Translations under genes and position numbers: made by a program
The notes under the pieces: model-generated
Database searches by the model: none
Told to the model about the DNA's origin: nothing
The model's input: only the letters and a program-made list of their open reading frames with translations
Part shown: in pieces, positions 6,876 through 14,137 of the stretch
Numbering within the stretch: position 1 is the stretch's first letter
Layout of the letters: every line of letters begins with the position of its first letter
Assembly: GCA_001873285.1 (NCBI GenBank)
Contig: MNYV01000084.1
Location: forward strand, 1-17,819
Length of the DNA: 17,819 nucleotides
Reading direction: 5' to 3'
From: Nitrospirae bacterium CG2_30_53_67
GTDB lineage: Bacteria > CG2-30-53-67

Positions 6876-7706
6876 TTAATTCTCCTCCCATCTATTGGTT
6901 AAAAAGGGGTCGAGGATTCCAGGGTTACCCTTCAGGAAACGGATCATGGCCTCATGGCTCTCCACAGGTCTCTCCAGAGTCGGGCAGTGGCCCGCATCCT
7001 TGATCCAGACCTGACGCGCCCCTAAAATCTTCGAAGCGGTCAGGGAAAATTCCGAAGGCCGGACGATCCCATCCTCTTGAGTCCCCATGATCAGGACAGG
7101 GACGGAAACCTCCTGAAGGCGCGGAGTCAGATCGGTCCCGAGCACGGCCTCGGCATGGCTCTTCAGTACGGAATAAGGGGCCTTGCCCGCGTCTTCCGTA
7201 AACAGGGGATCCAGGACAAAATAGTATCTTTTTATTCTTCTGAGAGCCCGCAGGATCCAGGGAATACTGAGCGCGATCTTGACAAGCGCAATCCCCAGGG
7301 GAGTCGCGCCGATCCGGCCCCTGCCGTGCAGGGCCCGTCTCCCGGAGACAGGAGTATTGATCAGGATCAGTTTCCCGATCCGATCCGGAGACCGAAGAGC
7401 GGCGATCAAGGCAATCATTCCGCCCATGGAATGCCCGATCAGGTCGAACTCTCGGACTCCGAGCGCATCGCTGATGCCGAGAATCATCTCGGCATGGCCT
7501 TCCAGGGAATACGCGATGACGGGCTTGTCCGAATCACCGAACCCGAGCAGATCCGGGGCGATCGCCCGCCCGTACCCGGAGAGCGACAGGAAGGTCTCCC
7601 GCCAGAAACCGGATGCGCCTGCCAGTCCATGGATCAGAACAACGGCCCTGCCGCTCCCTTGCTCACGGTAATGAATGCGATGTCCCTGAATCGTGATCTC
7701 AGGCAC
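6876..7706 (-). CDS. Alpha/beta-fold hydrolase
   Basis: The 276-aa protein has a single alpha/beta-hydrolase domain. The oxyanion-hole segment is VVLIHGLAG (22-30) and the nucleophile elbow GHSMGG puts Ser at 93. The acid is probably D212 (GTQEDGIV) and the histidine H240 (DAGHCPTLE), so the triad looks complete. No signal peptide is visible, and the substrate cannot be read from sequence. The start is a GTG (7704-7706) with only a weak ribosome site, 18 bases after moaA stops. The last ~12 residues (about 261-272, NPGILDPFLTN) are encoded by a copy of an intergenic repeat (6899-6927), so the C-terminus was probably extended or replaced by repeat insertion. Confidence 0.85.
   Translation of the reverse strand: MPEITIQGHRIHYREQGSGRAVVLIHGLAGASGFWRETFLSLSGYGRAIAPDLLGFGDSDKPVIAYSLEGHAEMILGISDALGVREFDLIGHSMGGMIALIAALRSPDRIGKLILINTPVSGRRALHGRGRIGATPLGIALVKIALSIPWILRALRRIKRYYFVLDPLFTEDAGKAPYSVLKSHAEAVLGTDLTPRLQEVSVPVLIMGTQEDGIVRPSEFSLTASKILGARQVWIKDAGHCPTLERPVESHEAMIRFLKGNPGILDPFLTNRWEEN
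6899..6927. repeat. GGGGTCGAGG-type repeat fragment inside the hydrolase 3' end
   Basis: The plus strand reads AAAAAGGGGTCGAGGATTCC followed by AGGGTT. It shares the words AAAAGGGGTCGAGG and GAGGATTC with the repeat pair at 8741-8845. Here it is translated as the C-terminal codons of the alpha/beta hydrolase instead of lying between genes. Confidence 0.6.
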
Positions 7707-7724
7707 AGAACGACCCAGCCCAGG

Positions 7725-8720
7725 CTATCCCCCGATTCCGGACATGGTACGATCGAGATGAGGGATCTTTTTGAAATCAACTTTATGACCGGCAGGCTTG
7801 TTTTTCAGGGCCTCTTTAAACAAAAGGCTGAGGCCCTCATCGATCTCTTTTTCATTGCGCCCGCTCCGGAGAACCGGCTTGAGATGGATTTCCCGGTCGG
7901 AGAAGAGACAGCTTCTGATCCTTCCGTCAGCGGTCAGCCGCAAGCGGTTGCAGGTATCGCAAAAATGGCTGCTGATGGGGCTGATGAAGCCCACGGAACC
8001 GCACGCCCCGGCAATCCGGTATCTCTTGGCCGGGCCGTCATTGATATGAGACGGAAGCGGCGAGATCTCGGCGCATTCCGCCACCCGGGCGATGATCTCA
8101 GCGGTCGGCATATAATAATTCATCTGATAGGGACCGGCGCCGGCCGGCATAAATTCAATGAACCGGATATGATAAGGTTTCTCCACGGCCAGACGGACAA
8201 AGGCTGGAATCTCATGGTCGTTTATCCCCCTCAGGACCACCATATTCAGTTTAATCGGAGCCAAGCCCGCGGCCTCCGCGGCATGGATCCCGGACCATAC
8301 ATCCTCAATCGCGCCCCTGCGAGTGATCTTCCTGAACATCACGGGATCGAGGGTGTCAAGACTGACATTGACTCGGCGGACTCCGGCCTCAAAAAGCGGG
8401 CGAGCATAATCCCTGAGCAGAATCCCGTTGGTGGTGAGACTGATATCCGCCAGGCCCGGGATGCGGTACAAGAGCTTAACCAGATCCACCACGCCTCTTC
8501 GGATCAGGGGTTCTCCGCCGGTGATCCGTATCTTCGTAATCCCGTTTCGAACGGCGTATTCTGCGACCCTGACAATTTCTTCATAAGTCAGGATCTCTCC
8601 ATGCGGGAGAACGCTCACCCCCTGCTCAGGCATGCAATAAAGGCAGCGAAGATTGCAGCGGTCGATCACCGAGATCCTGAGATAGTTAATCCGACGATGA
8701 TACAGATCAAATAATGCCAT
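7725..8720 (-). CDS. moaA: GTP 3',8-cyclase MoaA (molybdenum cofactor biosynthesis)
   Basis: This 331-aa radical SAM enzyme catalyses the first step of molybdopterin synthesis, converting GTP to 3',8-cyclo-7,8-dihydro-GTP. The N-terminal SAM cluster is CNLRCLYC (C22, C26, C29) and the GGEPL motif follows. The second 4Fe-4S site is CDTCNRLRLTADGRIRSC near the C-terminus (CX2CX13C). The protein ends in Gly-Gly (SGIGG), the C-terminal tail needed for activity in MoaA. The ATG at 8718-8720 is preferred over the in-frame TTG 12 bases upstream because GGGAC lies just before it and homologues start near this point. It leads a run of minus-strand genes. No other Moco genes are in the window. Confidence 0.95.
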   Translation of the reverse strand: MALFDLYHRRINYLRISVIDRCNLRCLYCMPEQGVSVLPHGEILTYEEIVRVAEYAVRNGITKIRITGGEPLIRRGVVDLVKLLYRIPGLADISLTTNGILLRDYARPLFEAGVRRVNVSLDTLDPVMFRKITRRGAIEDVWSGIHAAEAAGLAPIKLNMVVLRGINDHEIPAFVRLAVEKPYHIRFIEFMPAGAGPYQMNYYMPTAEIIARVAECAEISPLPSHINDGPAKRYRIAGACGSVGFISPISSHFCDTCNRLRLTADGRIRSCLFSDREIHLKPVLRSGRNEKEIDEGLSLLFKEALKNKPAGHKVDFKKIPHLDRTMSGIGG

Positions 8721-8740
8721 GACACGTCCCAAATCTAAGC

Positions 8741-8845
8741 AGGGTTCGAGGATTCAAGGGGTCCAGGGTTCAAGTGTTTTCGCCCCAAGGTTTATCCCTT
8801 CCTTGCACTTGACCCCTTAAACCCTCGGCCCCTCGACCCCTTTTG
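8741..8845. repeat. Inverted pair of GGGGTC(C/A)AG-rich intergenic repeats
   Basis: The gap between DUF1573 and moaA is filled by two related ~36-40 base blocks in opposite orientation. The left block (8741-8776) includes GGTTCGAGGATTC, AAGGGGTCCAGGG and TTCAAGTG. The right block (8806-8845) reads CACTTGACCCCTT...CCCCTCGACCCC, its imperfect reverse complement. As RNA they can pair into a long imperfect stem. The pair could stall or attenuate transcription between the two genes, but there is no standard terminator U-run. Confidence 0.6.
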
Positions 8846-8848
8846 TTC

Positions 8849-9607
8849 TTAGTTTTCCCGCACCTTGGTTTGATACTCTGGCTTCAACATGTACTTGTTG
8901 CTGACATATCCGAAAACGGGAACCGTAACGATTCTCTGGGTGGAATTGTTTTTGACCTGGAGATACCCCTGAAAGATCCCTGAACGGTTCTCAGGAGCGG
9001 CCACCACCTTGACCTTGATGGATTCTTTCGGCTTGATCGTCTTTTTCCGGCCCGGGTCATCCCCGCCTGCCGACACGCCGCTTCGTCCCACATATTCCTC
9101 GATGACCAGGTCCGCGGTCCCTGTGTTGGTGATGGTAATTTCATCAGTAGTGGACCCGCCCGGTTCCACCACGCCGATGTCCAGAGTCATGGGGTCCACC
9201 TGAACCTGCGGCTGGTCGCCAAGATCCACCTTGCCGGTGAGCCTGACCTCGGCATTGGGCTTTTCCGGGTCATTAGAGACAATCGTCACGGTCTTGGTCT
9301 GCGGGCCGCTCCGCCCGCCGGTGTTAAAGGTCACCTTGATGGTTCCCTGCTTTTTCGGAGGGATGGTCTTATCCGAGGTCACTGCGGCCGTGCACCCGCA
9401 AGAAGTTCTCAGATCGGTAATGACCAGATCGGCATCTCCCGTATTCTTGAACTTGAACTCGTGTATCACCTCTTTCCCCTGTTTGGCCGTGCCGAAATCA
9501 AACCCTTCCTCTTCCAGAAGGATCTTCGGGCCGGAAGCCCGAGCAGATTGAACACCGATCAAAAGGACGATTGAGCATAAAATGAAGAGGCGATAAAATC
9601 GTTTCAT
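8849..9607 (-). CDS. Exported DUF1573 domain protein
   Basis: The protein is about 252 aa. It begins with a Sec signal peptide (MKRFYRLFILCSIVLLIGV, likely cut after SARA). The mature part has two Ig/ASH-like beta-sandwich halves. The first (about 30-120) carries DUF1573 hallmarks: FDFGTAKQG, HEFKFKNTGDADL and SCGCT. The second (about 125-235) repeats the pattern with LDIGVVEPGG and ITITNTGTADL. DUF1573 proteins are periplasmic or surface beta proteins without an assigned reaction. The ATG at 9605-9607 is chosen over the upstream TTG (9658): an AGGAG site precedes it, the signal peptide starts there, and the predicted transcript starts near 9667. Confidence 0.88.
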   Translation of the reverse strand: MKRFYRLFILCSIVLLIGVQSARASGPKILLEEEGFDFGTAKQGKEVIHEFKFKNTGDADLVITDLRTSCGCTAAVTSDKTIPPKKQGTIKVTFNTGGRSGPQTKTVTIVSNDPEKPNAEVRLTGKVDLGDQPQVQVDPMTLDIGVVEPGGSTTDEITITNTGTADLVIEEYVGRSGVSAGGDDPGRKKTIKPKESIKVKVVAAPENRSGIFQGYLQVKNNSTQRIVTVPVFGYVSNKYMLKPEYQTKVREN

Positions 9608-9673
9608 GACGGTTTCAGCTCCTTTCTTCAAATCTTCCAAATAATCCGATAAAGACAAATTGCACGTTTTTTA

Positions 9674-9702
9674 AGTATAGAAATCTCAGGTAGTCCTGTC
9701 AA
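9674..9702 (-). promoter_or_regulatory. Strong sigma70-type promoter for the DUF1573 gene
   Basis: On the minus strand a perfect TTGACA (9697-9702) and TATACT (9674-9679) are separated by exactly 17 bases. The predicted start near 9667 gives a ~60-base leader before the ATG at 9607. The -35 box touches a perfect 16-bp tandem repeat (9702-9733). Confidence 0.75.
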
Positions 9703-9733
9703 CTAAATATTCAAAACACTAAATATTCAAAAC
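9702..9733. repeat. Perfect 16-bp tandem duplication upstream of the DUF1573 promoter
   Basis: ACTAAATATTCAAAAC occurs twice, head to tail. The first copy overlaps the outer base of the -35 box of the DUF1573 promoter. It lies between two divergent genes, so it could be an operator or UP-element-like site, or simply a small duplication. Confidence 0.75.
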
Positions 9734-9807
9734 CAGTTGCGCAAATGCATCCGATCTGCTATCTTTCCCCCCGTCTCTCGTCAGCAAGGCTCCTGGAGGT
9801 TACGGTT

Positions 9808-10323
9808 TTGCCCTTTGATTACTACAAACGGCTTCCCCGCTCACAACAGCGCATCTATCTCAAAAGCGACCGGATCTCTGCCATTCTGATCCCGGACCAT
9901 GAAACATTATACCCTCTGGTCCGCTACCTTGAAAAGGCCCTCGCTGCTGGAAACCGCCCCCTGACCCGGAAGGCGGCACAGCATCTGGTTACAGGCATCA
10001 TCGGATCCTTGAAAACCCGCCCCCTCAAGGTCAGGGTTCTGGAGAGAAGACCTTCCAATGCAAGAGAGGAACTTCACGGCCTCTATCAACCCGGCCGGCA
10101 GGGAGAATCCGACCAGATCACCCTGTGGATGAAAACGGCCAGGAAAGAGCAGGTCGTCGCCTTCAAGACGTTTCTGAGGATTCTTCTTCATGAACTCTGC
10201 CATCATCTGGACTATGAGTTTCTGGGGCTTAAGGAGACCTTTCATACAGAAGGGTTTTTCAAGCGGGAATCGAGCCTCTTCCATCAGGTCATGCGCGAAG
10301 GAAAAAACCCTTCAAAAAAATAA
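9808..10323 (+). CDS. Putative HExxH zinc metalloprotease-like protein, uncharacterised
   Basis: The protein is about 171 aa and I do not recognise a named family. It carries HELCHHLDYEFLG (HExxH with H128, E129, H132 counted from the TTG), followed 14 residues later by FHTEGFFKRE, whose H146 or E154 could be the third zinc ligand. This recalls small SprT- or minigluzincin-type zincins. There is no signal peptide or membrane segment. The TTG at 9808-9810 is preferred because a perfect GGAGGT lies 7 bases upstream. The in-frame ATG at 9745 would add 21 residues but has no ribosome site. It is divergent from DUF1573 and convergent with the tRNA-Gly-Cys-Leu operon. Protease activity is inference. 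Confidence 0.75.
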   Translation: MPFDYYKRLPRSQQRIYLKSDRISAILIPDHETLYPLVRYLEKALAAGNRPLTRKAAQHLVTGIIGSLKTRPLKVRVLERRPSNAREELHGLYQPGRQGESDQITLWMKTARKEQVVAFKTFLRILLHELCHHLDYEFLGLKETFHTEGFFKRESSLFHQVMREGKNPSKK

Positions 10324-10477
10324 CGTTGTTCACTGGTTCACTGGGGAGACCCTAAAATGAACCCATCAACAACGTCCCCCCGAGTGTGAGACCTGAAAAT
10401 ATTCCCGTTGACTCCAAATGTCGAGAAGATGACCCTCGGAGAGGCAGCGGATTAAATATCAAATTAGCAAAGTCTGG

Positions 10478-10507
10478 CCCTCTGAGGCTCCACCCTCTGA
10501 GGCTCCA
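10478..10507. repeat. 15-bp tandem duplication downstream of tRNA-Leu
   Basis: CCCTCTGAGGCTCCA occurs twice without a gap, and each unit contains the near-palindrome CCTCTGAGG. It lies in the 233-base gap (10324-10556) between the HExxH gene and tRNA-Leu, about 50 bases beyond the tRNA 3' end. Otherwise that gap holds only a loose inverted pair (ACGTTGTT / AACAACGT, about 10322-10375) past the HExxH stop. I see no gene there and no clear terminator. Confidence 0.7.
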
Positions 10508-10556
10508 ATTTTCCCCGGTTAGTGCCGTTACCCACTATGTCAAACTATGCAGAATA

Positions 10557-10644
10557 TGGTGCCCGGGGCCGGAATTGAACCGGCACGGAGCTAAGCTCCA
10601 AGGGATTTTAAGTCCCTTGTGTCTACCAATTCCACCACCCGGGC
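10557..10644 (-). tRNA. tRNA-Leu (anticodon TAA)
   Basis: This is an 88-nt type II tRNA with a long variable arm (GGAGC...GCTCC). It has acceptor GCCCGGG/CCCGGGC, anticodon loop CTTAAAA, T-arm GCCGG-TTCAATT-CCGGC, discriminator A and encoded CCA. It reads UUA/UUG. It is last in a Gly-Cys-Leu operon matching the order of E. coli glyW-cysT-leuZ. Confidence 0.97.
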
Positions 10645-10682
10645 ATGAGGCCGGAATCTTCTGGCAGGGAAACGGGATACAT

Positions 10683-10757
<75 letters not shown>

Positions 10758-10758
10758 A

Positions 10759-10808
10759 TATAAATGAATTAAAGAGCAGGCAAATGCCTGCTCTTTAATT
10801 CATTTATA
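10759..10808. repeat. 50-bp palindrome between tRNA-Gly and tRNA-Cys
   Basis: Two perfectly complementary 24-base arms surround a 2-base AA centre. The left arm begins TATAAATGAATTAAAG and the centre reads GCAGGCAAATGCCTGC. The element fills almost the whole spacer, 1 base from tRNA-Cys and 2 bases from the CCA of tRNA-Gly. On the transcribed strand the stem would be long and stable but is not followed by a U-run, so it does not look like a simple terminator between co-transcribed tRNAs. Confidence 0.9.
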
Positions 10809-10810
10809 AT

Positions 10811-10885
10811 TGGAGCGGGAAACGGGATTTGAACCCGCGACCCTCGCCTTGGCAAGGCGATGCTCTACCACTGAGCTATTCCCGC
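10811..10885 (-). tRNA. tRNA-Gly (anticodon GCC)
   Basis: Acceptor GCGGGAA/TTCCCGC, anticodon stem TCGCC/GGCGA around loop TTGCCAA, T-arm GCGGG-TTCAAAT-CCCGT and encoded CCA. Anticodon GCC reads GGC/GGU. It is the first gene of the operon, with a promoter about 40-65 bases upstream, and is divergent from hisS. Confidence 0.97.
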
Positions 10886-10924
10886 CTGTCGAACATGCGC
10901 CGTACACATCCTTAAAATTAAAAA

Positions 10925-10951
10925 ATTATCAAGAAACAGGAATATTGTCAA
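10925..10951 (-). promoter_or_regulatory. Promoter of the tRNA-Gly-Cys-Leu operon
   Basis: The minus strand has a perfect TTGACA (10946-10951) followed after 15 bases by GATAAT (10925-10930). TAATTT at a 17-base spacing is the alternative -10. A start near 10918 would give a ~30-base 5' leader before tRNA-Gly. The gap shared with hisS is AT-rich and holds two divergent promoters. Confidence 0.6.
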
Positions 10952-10980
10952 ACAAAAAATTATGGAAAACCCCTTTTTAA

Positions 10981-11010
10981 TTGACATATTACCCTGTGGG
11001 GAGTTATATT
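10981..11010 (+). promoter_or_regulatory. Sigma70-type promoter of the hisS-aspS operon
   Basis: A perfect TTGACA (10981-10986) and TATATT (11005-11010) are separated by 18 bases. The predicted start near 11017 gives a leader of only ~20 bases before the TTG start of hisS, leaving room for the ribosome site but no leader regulator. Confidence 0.65.
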
Positions 11011-11038
11011 GACCAGATTTTAAACATGGAGAGACTCG

Positions 11039-12343
11039 TTGAAAATCAGGGCCGTGACGGGAGTGAAGGATATCCTCCCTGAAGAGATATGGAAATGGCA
11101 ATTCATTGAAGAGGTTTCTCGGGAAACCCTTGAGGAATATAGTTTTTCAGAGATAAGGGTCCCTCTTTTGGAATATACCGAACTTTTTTCGCGGAGCATC
11201 GGCCAGACATCGGATATCGTTGAAAAAGAGATGTACACCTTCGAAGACAGCAAGGGTGTAAATATTTCGCTTCGACCGGAAGGGACGGCCGGTGTGGTCC
11301 GGGCCTGCATCGAGCACCATCTCCTCTCCCCCTCGTCCATGGGGAAGTTCTACTATATGGGGGCCATGTTCAGGCACGAACGTCCTCAAAAGGGAAGATA
11401 CCGGCAATTCTTCCAGATCGGGGCCGAGGCGTTGGGTTCAGGAGAGCCTGAGCTCGATGCGGAGATTCTCTCCATGCTCCACCTCCTGATGCACCGGCTC
11501 GGCATCAAGGACACGGTCCTTGAGATCAATTCCCTGGGTTGCAGGGCATGCAGACCGGAATACCGAAAAGCGCTCAGGGATTTTCTCAAAACGAAACTGG
11601 ACCTCTTATGCAGCGACTGCCGCAGACGGTTTGATGCAAACCCGCTTCGAGCGCTCGACTGCAAAAACCCTGCATGCAAGGACGCTACCGTGAACGCACC
11701 GCAAGGGATGACCCATCTCTGCCCGTCGTGCATGGATCACTTTGAATCCGTCAAAGCGCTTCTCACGGAACTGGGGATCCCCTTTGAGATCAACGGCCGC
11801 CTGGTCCGCGGGCTTGATTACTATACCCGGACCACGTTTGAGATGACAACGGACAAGCTGGGCACACAGAATGCGGTGGCGGCCGGAGGCCGGTACGACG
11901 GCCTTGTGGAAGAACTCGGCGGCCCGTCCCTGCCCGGGATCGGGTTTGCCCTGGGCATGGAACGGATGGCGGCTCTGCTGCCCGAAAATATGGAGCGGCC
12001 TGCCAAGATCGACATTTTAATCGCCCCGCTCGGGGCTGAAGCAAGGCGACAGGCCCTGTTGCTGCTGTACAATCTGAGGGACCGCGGAATCCGAGCGGAA
12101 ACCGAATTCCGAGAAAAAAGCCTCAAAAGCCAGATGCGCCAGGCGGACAAAATCGGAGTGGATTTTGTGGGAATCCTCGGAGAGAATGAGTTGACCCGAG
12201 GCGTGCTTCTCCTGCGGGATATGCGGAGCAAGGAGCAGACGGAAGTCCCGCTGAACAAAGCGGTAGAGGAACTGTGTCAACGAATTTCTCTGAAGGAGAA
12301 GGGAGAATCCTTTCCCGGCCACGTTAAAAAACCTGAGAGATAG
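11039..12343 (+). CDS. hisS: Histidyl-tRNA synthetase
   Basis: This 434-aa class IIa synthetase charges tRNA-His. The N-terminus [15 protein letters not shown] is typical. Motif 2 is [17 protein letters not shown] (about 110-126). The HisRS-specific segment [11 protein letters not shown] follows, with AGGRYDGL after it. Motif 3 is [13 protein letters not shown]-terminal anticodon-binding domain follows from about residue 325. The insertion contains several cysteines (CRAC, CSDC, CKNPAC, CPSC), which could form a zinc ribbon. The start is a TTG at 11039, supported by GGAGA 7 bases upstream and by the family N-terminus. It heads a plus-strand operon with aspS 16 bases downstream. Confidence 0.96.
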   Translation: MKIRAVTGVKDILPEEIWKWQFIEEVSRETLEEYSFSEIRVPLLEYTELFSRSIGQTSDIVEKEMYTFEDSKGVNISLRPEGTAGVVRACIEHHLLSPSSMGKFYYMGAMFRHERPQKGRYRQFFQIGAEALGSGEPELDAEILSMLHLLMHRLGIKDTVLEINSLGCRACRPEYRKALRDFLKTKLDLLCSDCRRRFDANPLRALDCKNPACKDATVNAPQGMTHLCPSCMDHFESVKALLTELGIPFEINGRLVRGLDYYTRTTFEMTTDKLGTQNAVAAGGRYDGLVEELGGPSLPGIGFALGMERMAALLPENMERPAKIDILIAPLGAEARRQALLLLYNLRDRGIRAETEFREKSLKSQMRQADKIGVDFVGILGENELTRGVLLLRDMRSKEQTEVPLNKAVEELCQRISLKEKGESFPGHVKKPER

Positions 12344-12359
12344 GGTAGCCGACCGTACC

Positions 12360-14132
12360 ATGAAGAGACTTAAACGAAACAGGCATTGCGGCGAAATCGG
12401 ATTATCCGATTTGGGTCAGGAGGTGACCCTCGCCGGCTGGGTGCAGAGGAGACGGGACCACGGGGGGCTGATCTTCGTGGACCTCAGGGACCGGTCCGGA
12501 ATCAGCCAGATTGTCTTCAGTCCGGAGGTCTCAAACGAGGCCCACCAACTCGCCCACGAATTAAGGAGCGAGTACGTGATCCAGGTGAAGGGTACGGTCC
12601 GCAAACGGCCCGAGGGAATGACCAACGAAAAGATCGGAACCGGCGGGATCGAGGTCTATGTGAACCGGCTTGAGATCCTGAACACAAGTCTCACGCCTCC
12701 GTTCATGATCGAGGATGATATCGATATCTCTGAAAACATCCGCCTTAAATACCGGTATCTCGACCTGAGAAGGAAACCCATGCAGGAGGCTTTGATCCTG
12801 CGTCATCAGATCTACAGGGCTGCCCGGGAGTATCTGAACGCCGAAGGCTTCCTGGAAATCGAAACGCCGATCCTCACCAAATCCACACCGGAAGGGGCCA
12901 GGGATTACCTGGTCCCGAGCCGCGTGAATCCGGGCCATTTTTATGCCCTTCCTCAGTCCCCCCAGCTCTTCAAACAGATCCTGATGATCGCCGGCCTGGA
13001 ACGTTACTACCAGATCGTGCGGTGCTTCCGGGATGAAGACCTCCGCGCGGACCGCCAGCCTGAATTTACTCAAATCGACATGGAACTTTCCTTCATTGAT
13101 GAAGAAGATATCATGTCCATCGCCGAGGGGATGATCTCTCGGATCTTTCAGGAGACCCGAGGCCTGTCACTTAAAACACCTTTTCCGAGACTCCTTTACT
13201 CTGAGGCCCTGGACCGGTTCGGTCTGGACAAGCCGGATACCCGCTTTGACTTGGAGCTCAAGGATATCTCGGACCTGGCCTCGGAGTCCGGATTCAAGGT
13301 CTTCAAGGATGCCGCGGCCTCAGGCGGCACGGTGCGAGGCATCAGGCTCCCCGGTTGCGCGGCCTATTCCAGGAAGGAGATTGATGATCTGACGGAAGCC
13401 GTCAAGATCTTCGGGGCCAAAGGGCTGGCCTGGTTCAAGGTCGCAGAACAAGGGCTCCAATCGTCCATCACCAAGTTCTTTGAACCGGCCCTGCTTCAGA
13501 AGATATCGGACCGGCTCGAAGGCAAAGCCGGGGACCTTCTGGTCTTTGTGGCCGACCGGCCGGGCGTGGTCTTTGAGTCTCTCGGCAATCTCCGGAACAA
13601 AATGGCAAAGCAGATGAACCTGATCGATCCATCCAGACATAACTTCCTATGGGTCACGGATTTCCCGCTCCTGGAATGGGACGAAAACGAGAAGCGTTTT
13701 GCAGCCATGCACCACCCCTTTACCTCACCGTGCGAGGCCGACCTCTCCCTTCTGCAATCCGACCCTAAGAAGGTCCGAGCGAGGGCCTATGATCTGGTTT
13801 TGAACGGTTCTGAGATCGGGGGAGGGAGCATCCGGATCCACCGCAAGGAACTCCAGGAGCAGATGTTCTCTGTGATCGGGATGGAGAAAGAAGAGGCCAG
13901 GAACCGCTTCGGCTTTCTCCTGGATGCGCTCGAATACGGGGCGCCGCCTCACGGCGGGATTGCCTTCGGCCTGGACCGGATCGCCATGATCTTAAGCGGC
14001 GCTTCGTCGATCCGGGACGTCATCGCCTTTCCAAAGACCCAGAAGGCCACGTGCCTCATGACCGGAGCGCCGTCCACAGTGGATCAAAAACAACTGCGGG
14101 AACTGATGATCAGAACAGAAATGGTGGAGTAA
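12360..14132 (+). CDS. aspS: Aspartyl-tRNA synthetase (probably non-discriminating type)
   Basis: This 590-aa bacterial-type class IIb synthetase is complete. The N-terminal OB fold begins near [20 protein letters not shown] (26-45). The catalytic core has [23 protein letters not shown] and [20 protein letters not shown] (motif 2). The bacterial GAD insertion spans about 290-420, and motif 3 is [11 protein letters not shown] near the C-terminus. Histidine 34 in RRRDHGG, where E. coli AspRS has leucine, is the residue linked to relaxed tRNA-Asp/tRNA-Asn recognition in other bacteria. That suggests it also makes Asp-tRNA-Asn for the GatCAB route. The stop is 5 bases before the next ATG. Confidence 0.96.
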   Translation: MKRLKRNRHCGEIGLSDLGQEVTLAGWVQRRRDHGGLIFVDLRDRSGISQIVFSPEVSNEAHQLAHELRSEYVIQVKGTVRKRPEGMTNEKIGTGGIEVYVNRLEILNTSLTPPFMIEDDIDISENIRLKYRYLDLRRKPMQEALILRHQIYRAAREYLNAEGFLEIETPILTKSTPEGARDYLVPSRVNPGHFYALPQSPQLFKQILMIAGLERYYQIVRCFRDEDLRADRQPEFTQIDMELSFIDEEDIMSIAEGMISRIFQETRGLSLKTPFPRLLYSEALDRFGLDKPDTRFDLELKDISDLASESGFKVFKDAAASGGTVRGIRLPGCAAYSRKEIDDLTEAVKIFGAKGLAWFKVAEQGLQSSITKFFEPALLQKISDRLEGKAGDLLVFVADRPGVVFESLGNLRNKMAKQMNLIDPSRHNFLWVTDFPLLEWDENEKRFAAMHHPFTSPCEADLSLLQSDPKKVRARAYDLVLNGSEIGGGSIRIHRKELQEQMFSVIGMEKEEARNRFGFLLDALEYGAPPHGGIAFGLDRIAMILSGASSIRDVIAFPKTQKATCLMTGAPSTVDQKQLRELMIRTEMVE

Positions 14133-14137
14133 AATAT

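Noticed and set aside
7077-8714. Long 545-codon open frame on the plus strand
   Set aside because: It is antisense to moaA and the hydrolase, both of which have complete catalytic motifs. Its translation is rich in Arg/Pro/Asp/Gly with no recognisable domain, as expected for a shadow of GC-rich coding sequence.
8721-8848. Molybdenum-cofactor riboswitch before moaA
   Set aside because: The gap consists of opposed repeat blocks, and I could not recognise the conserved core of a Moco riboswitch.
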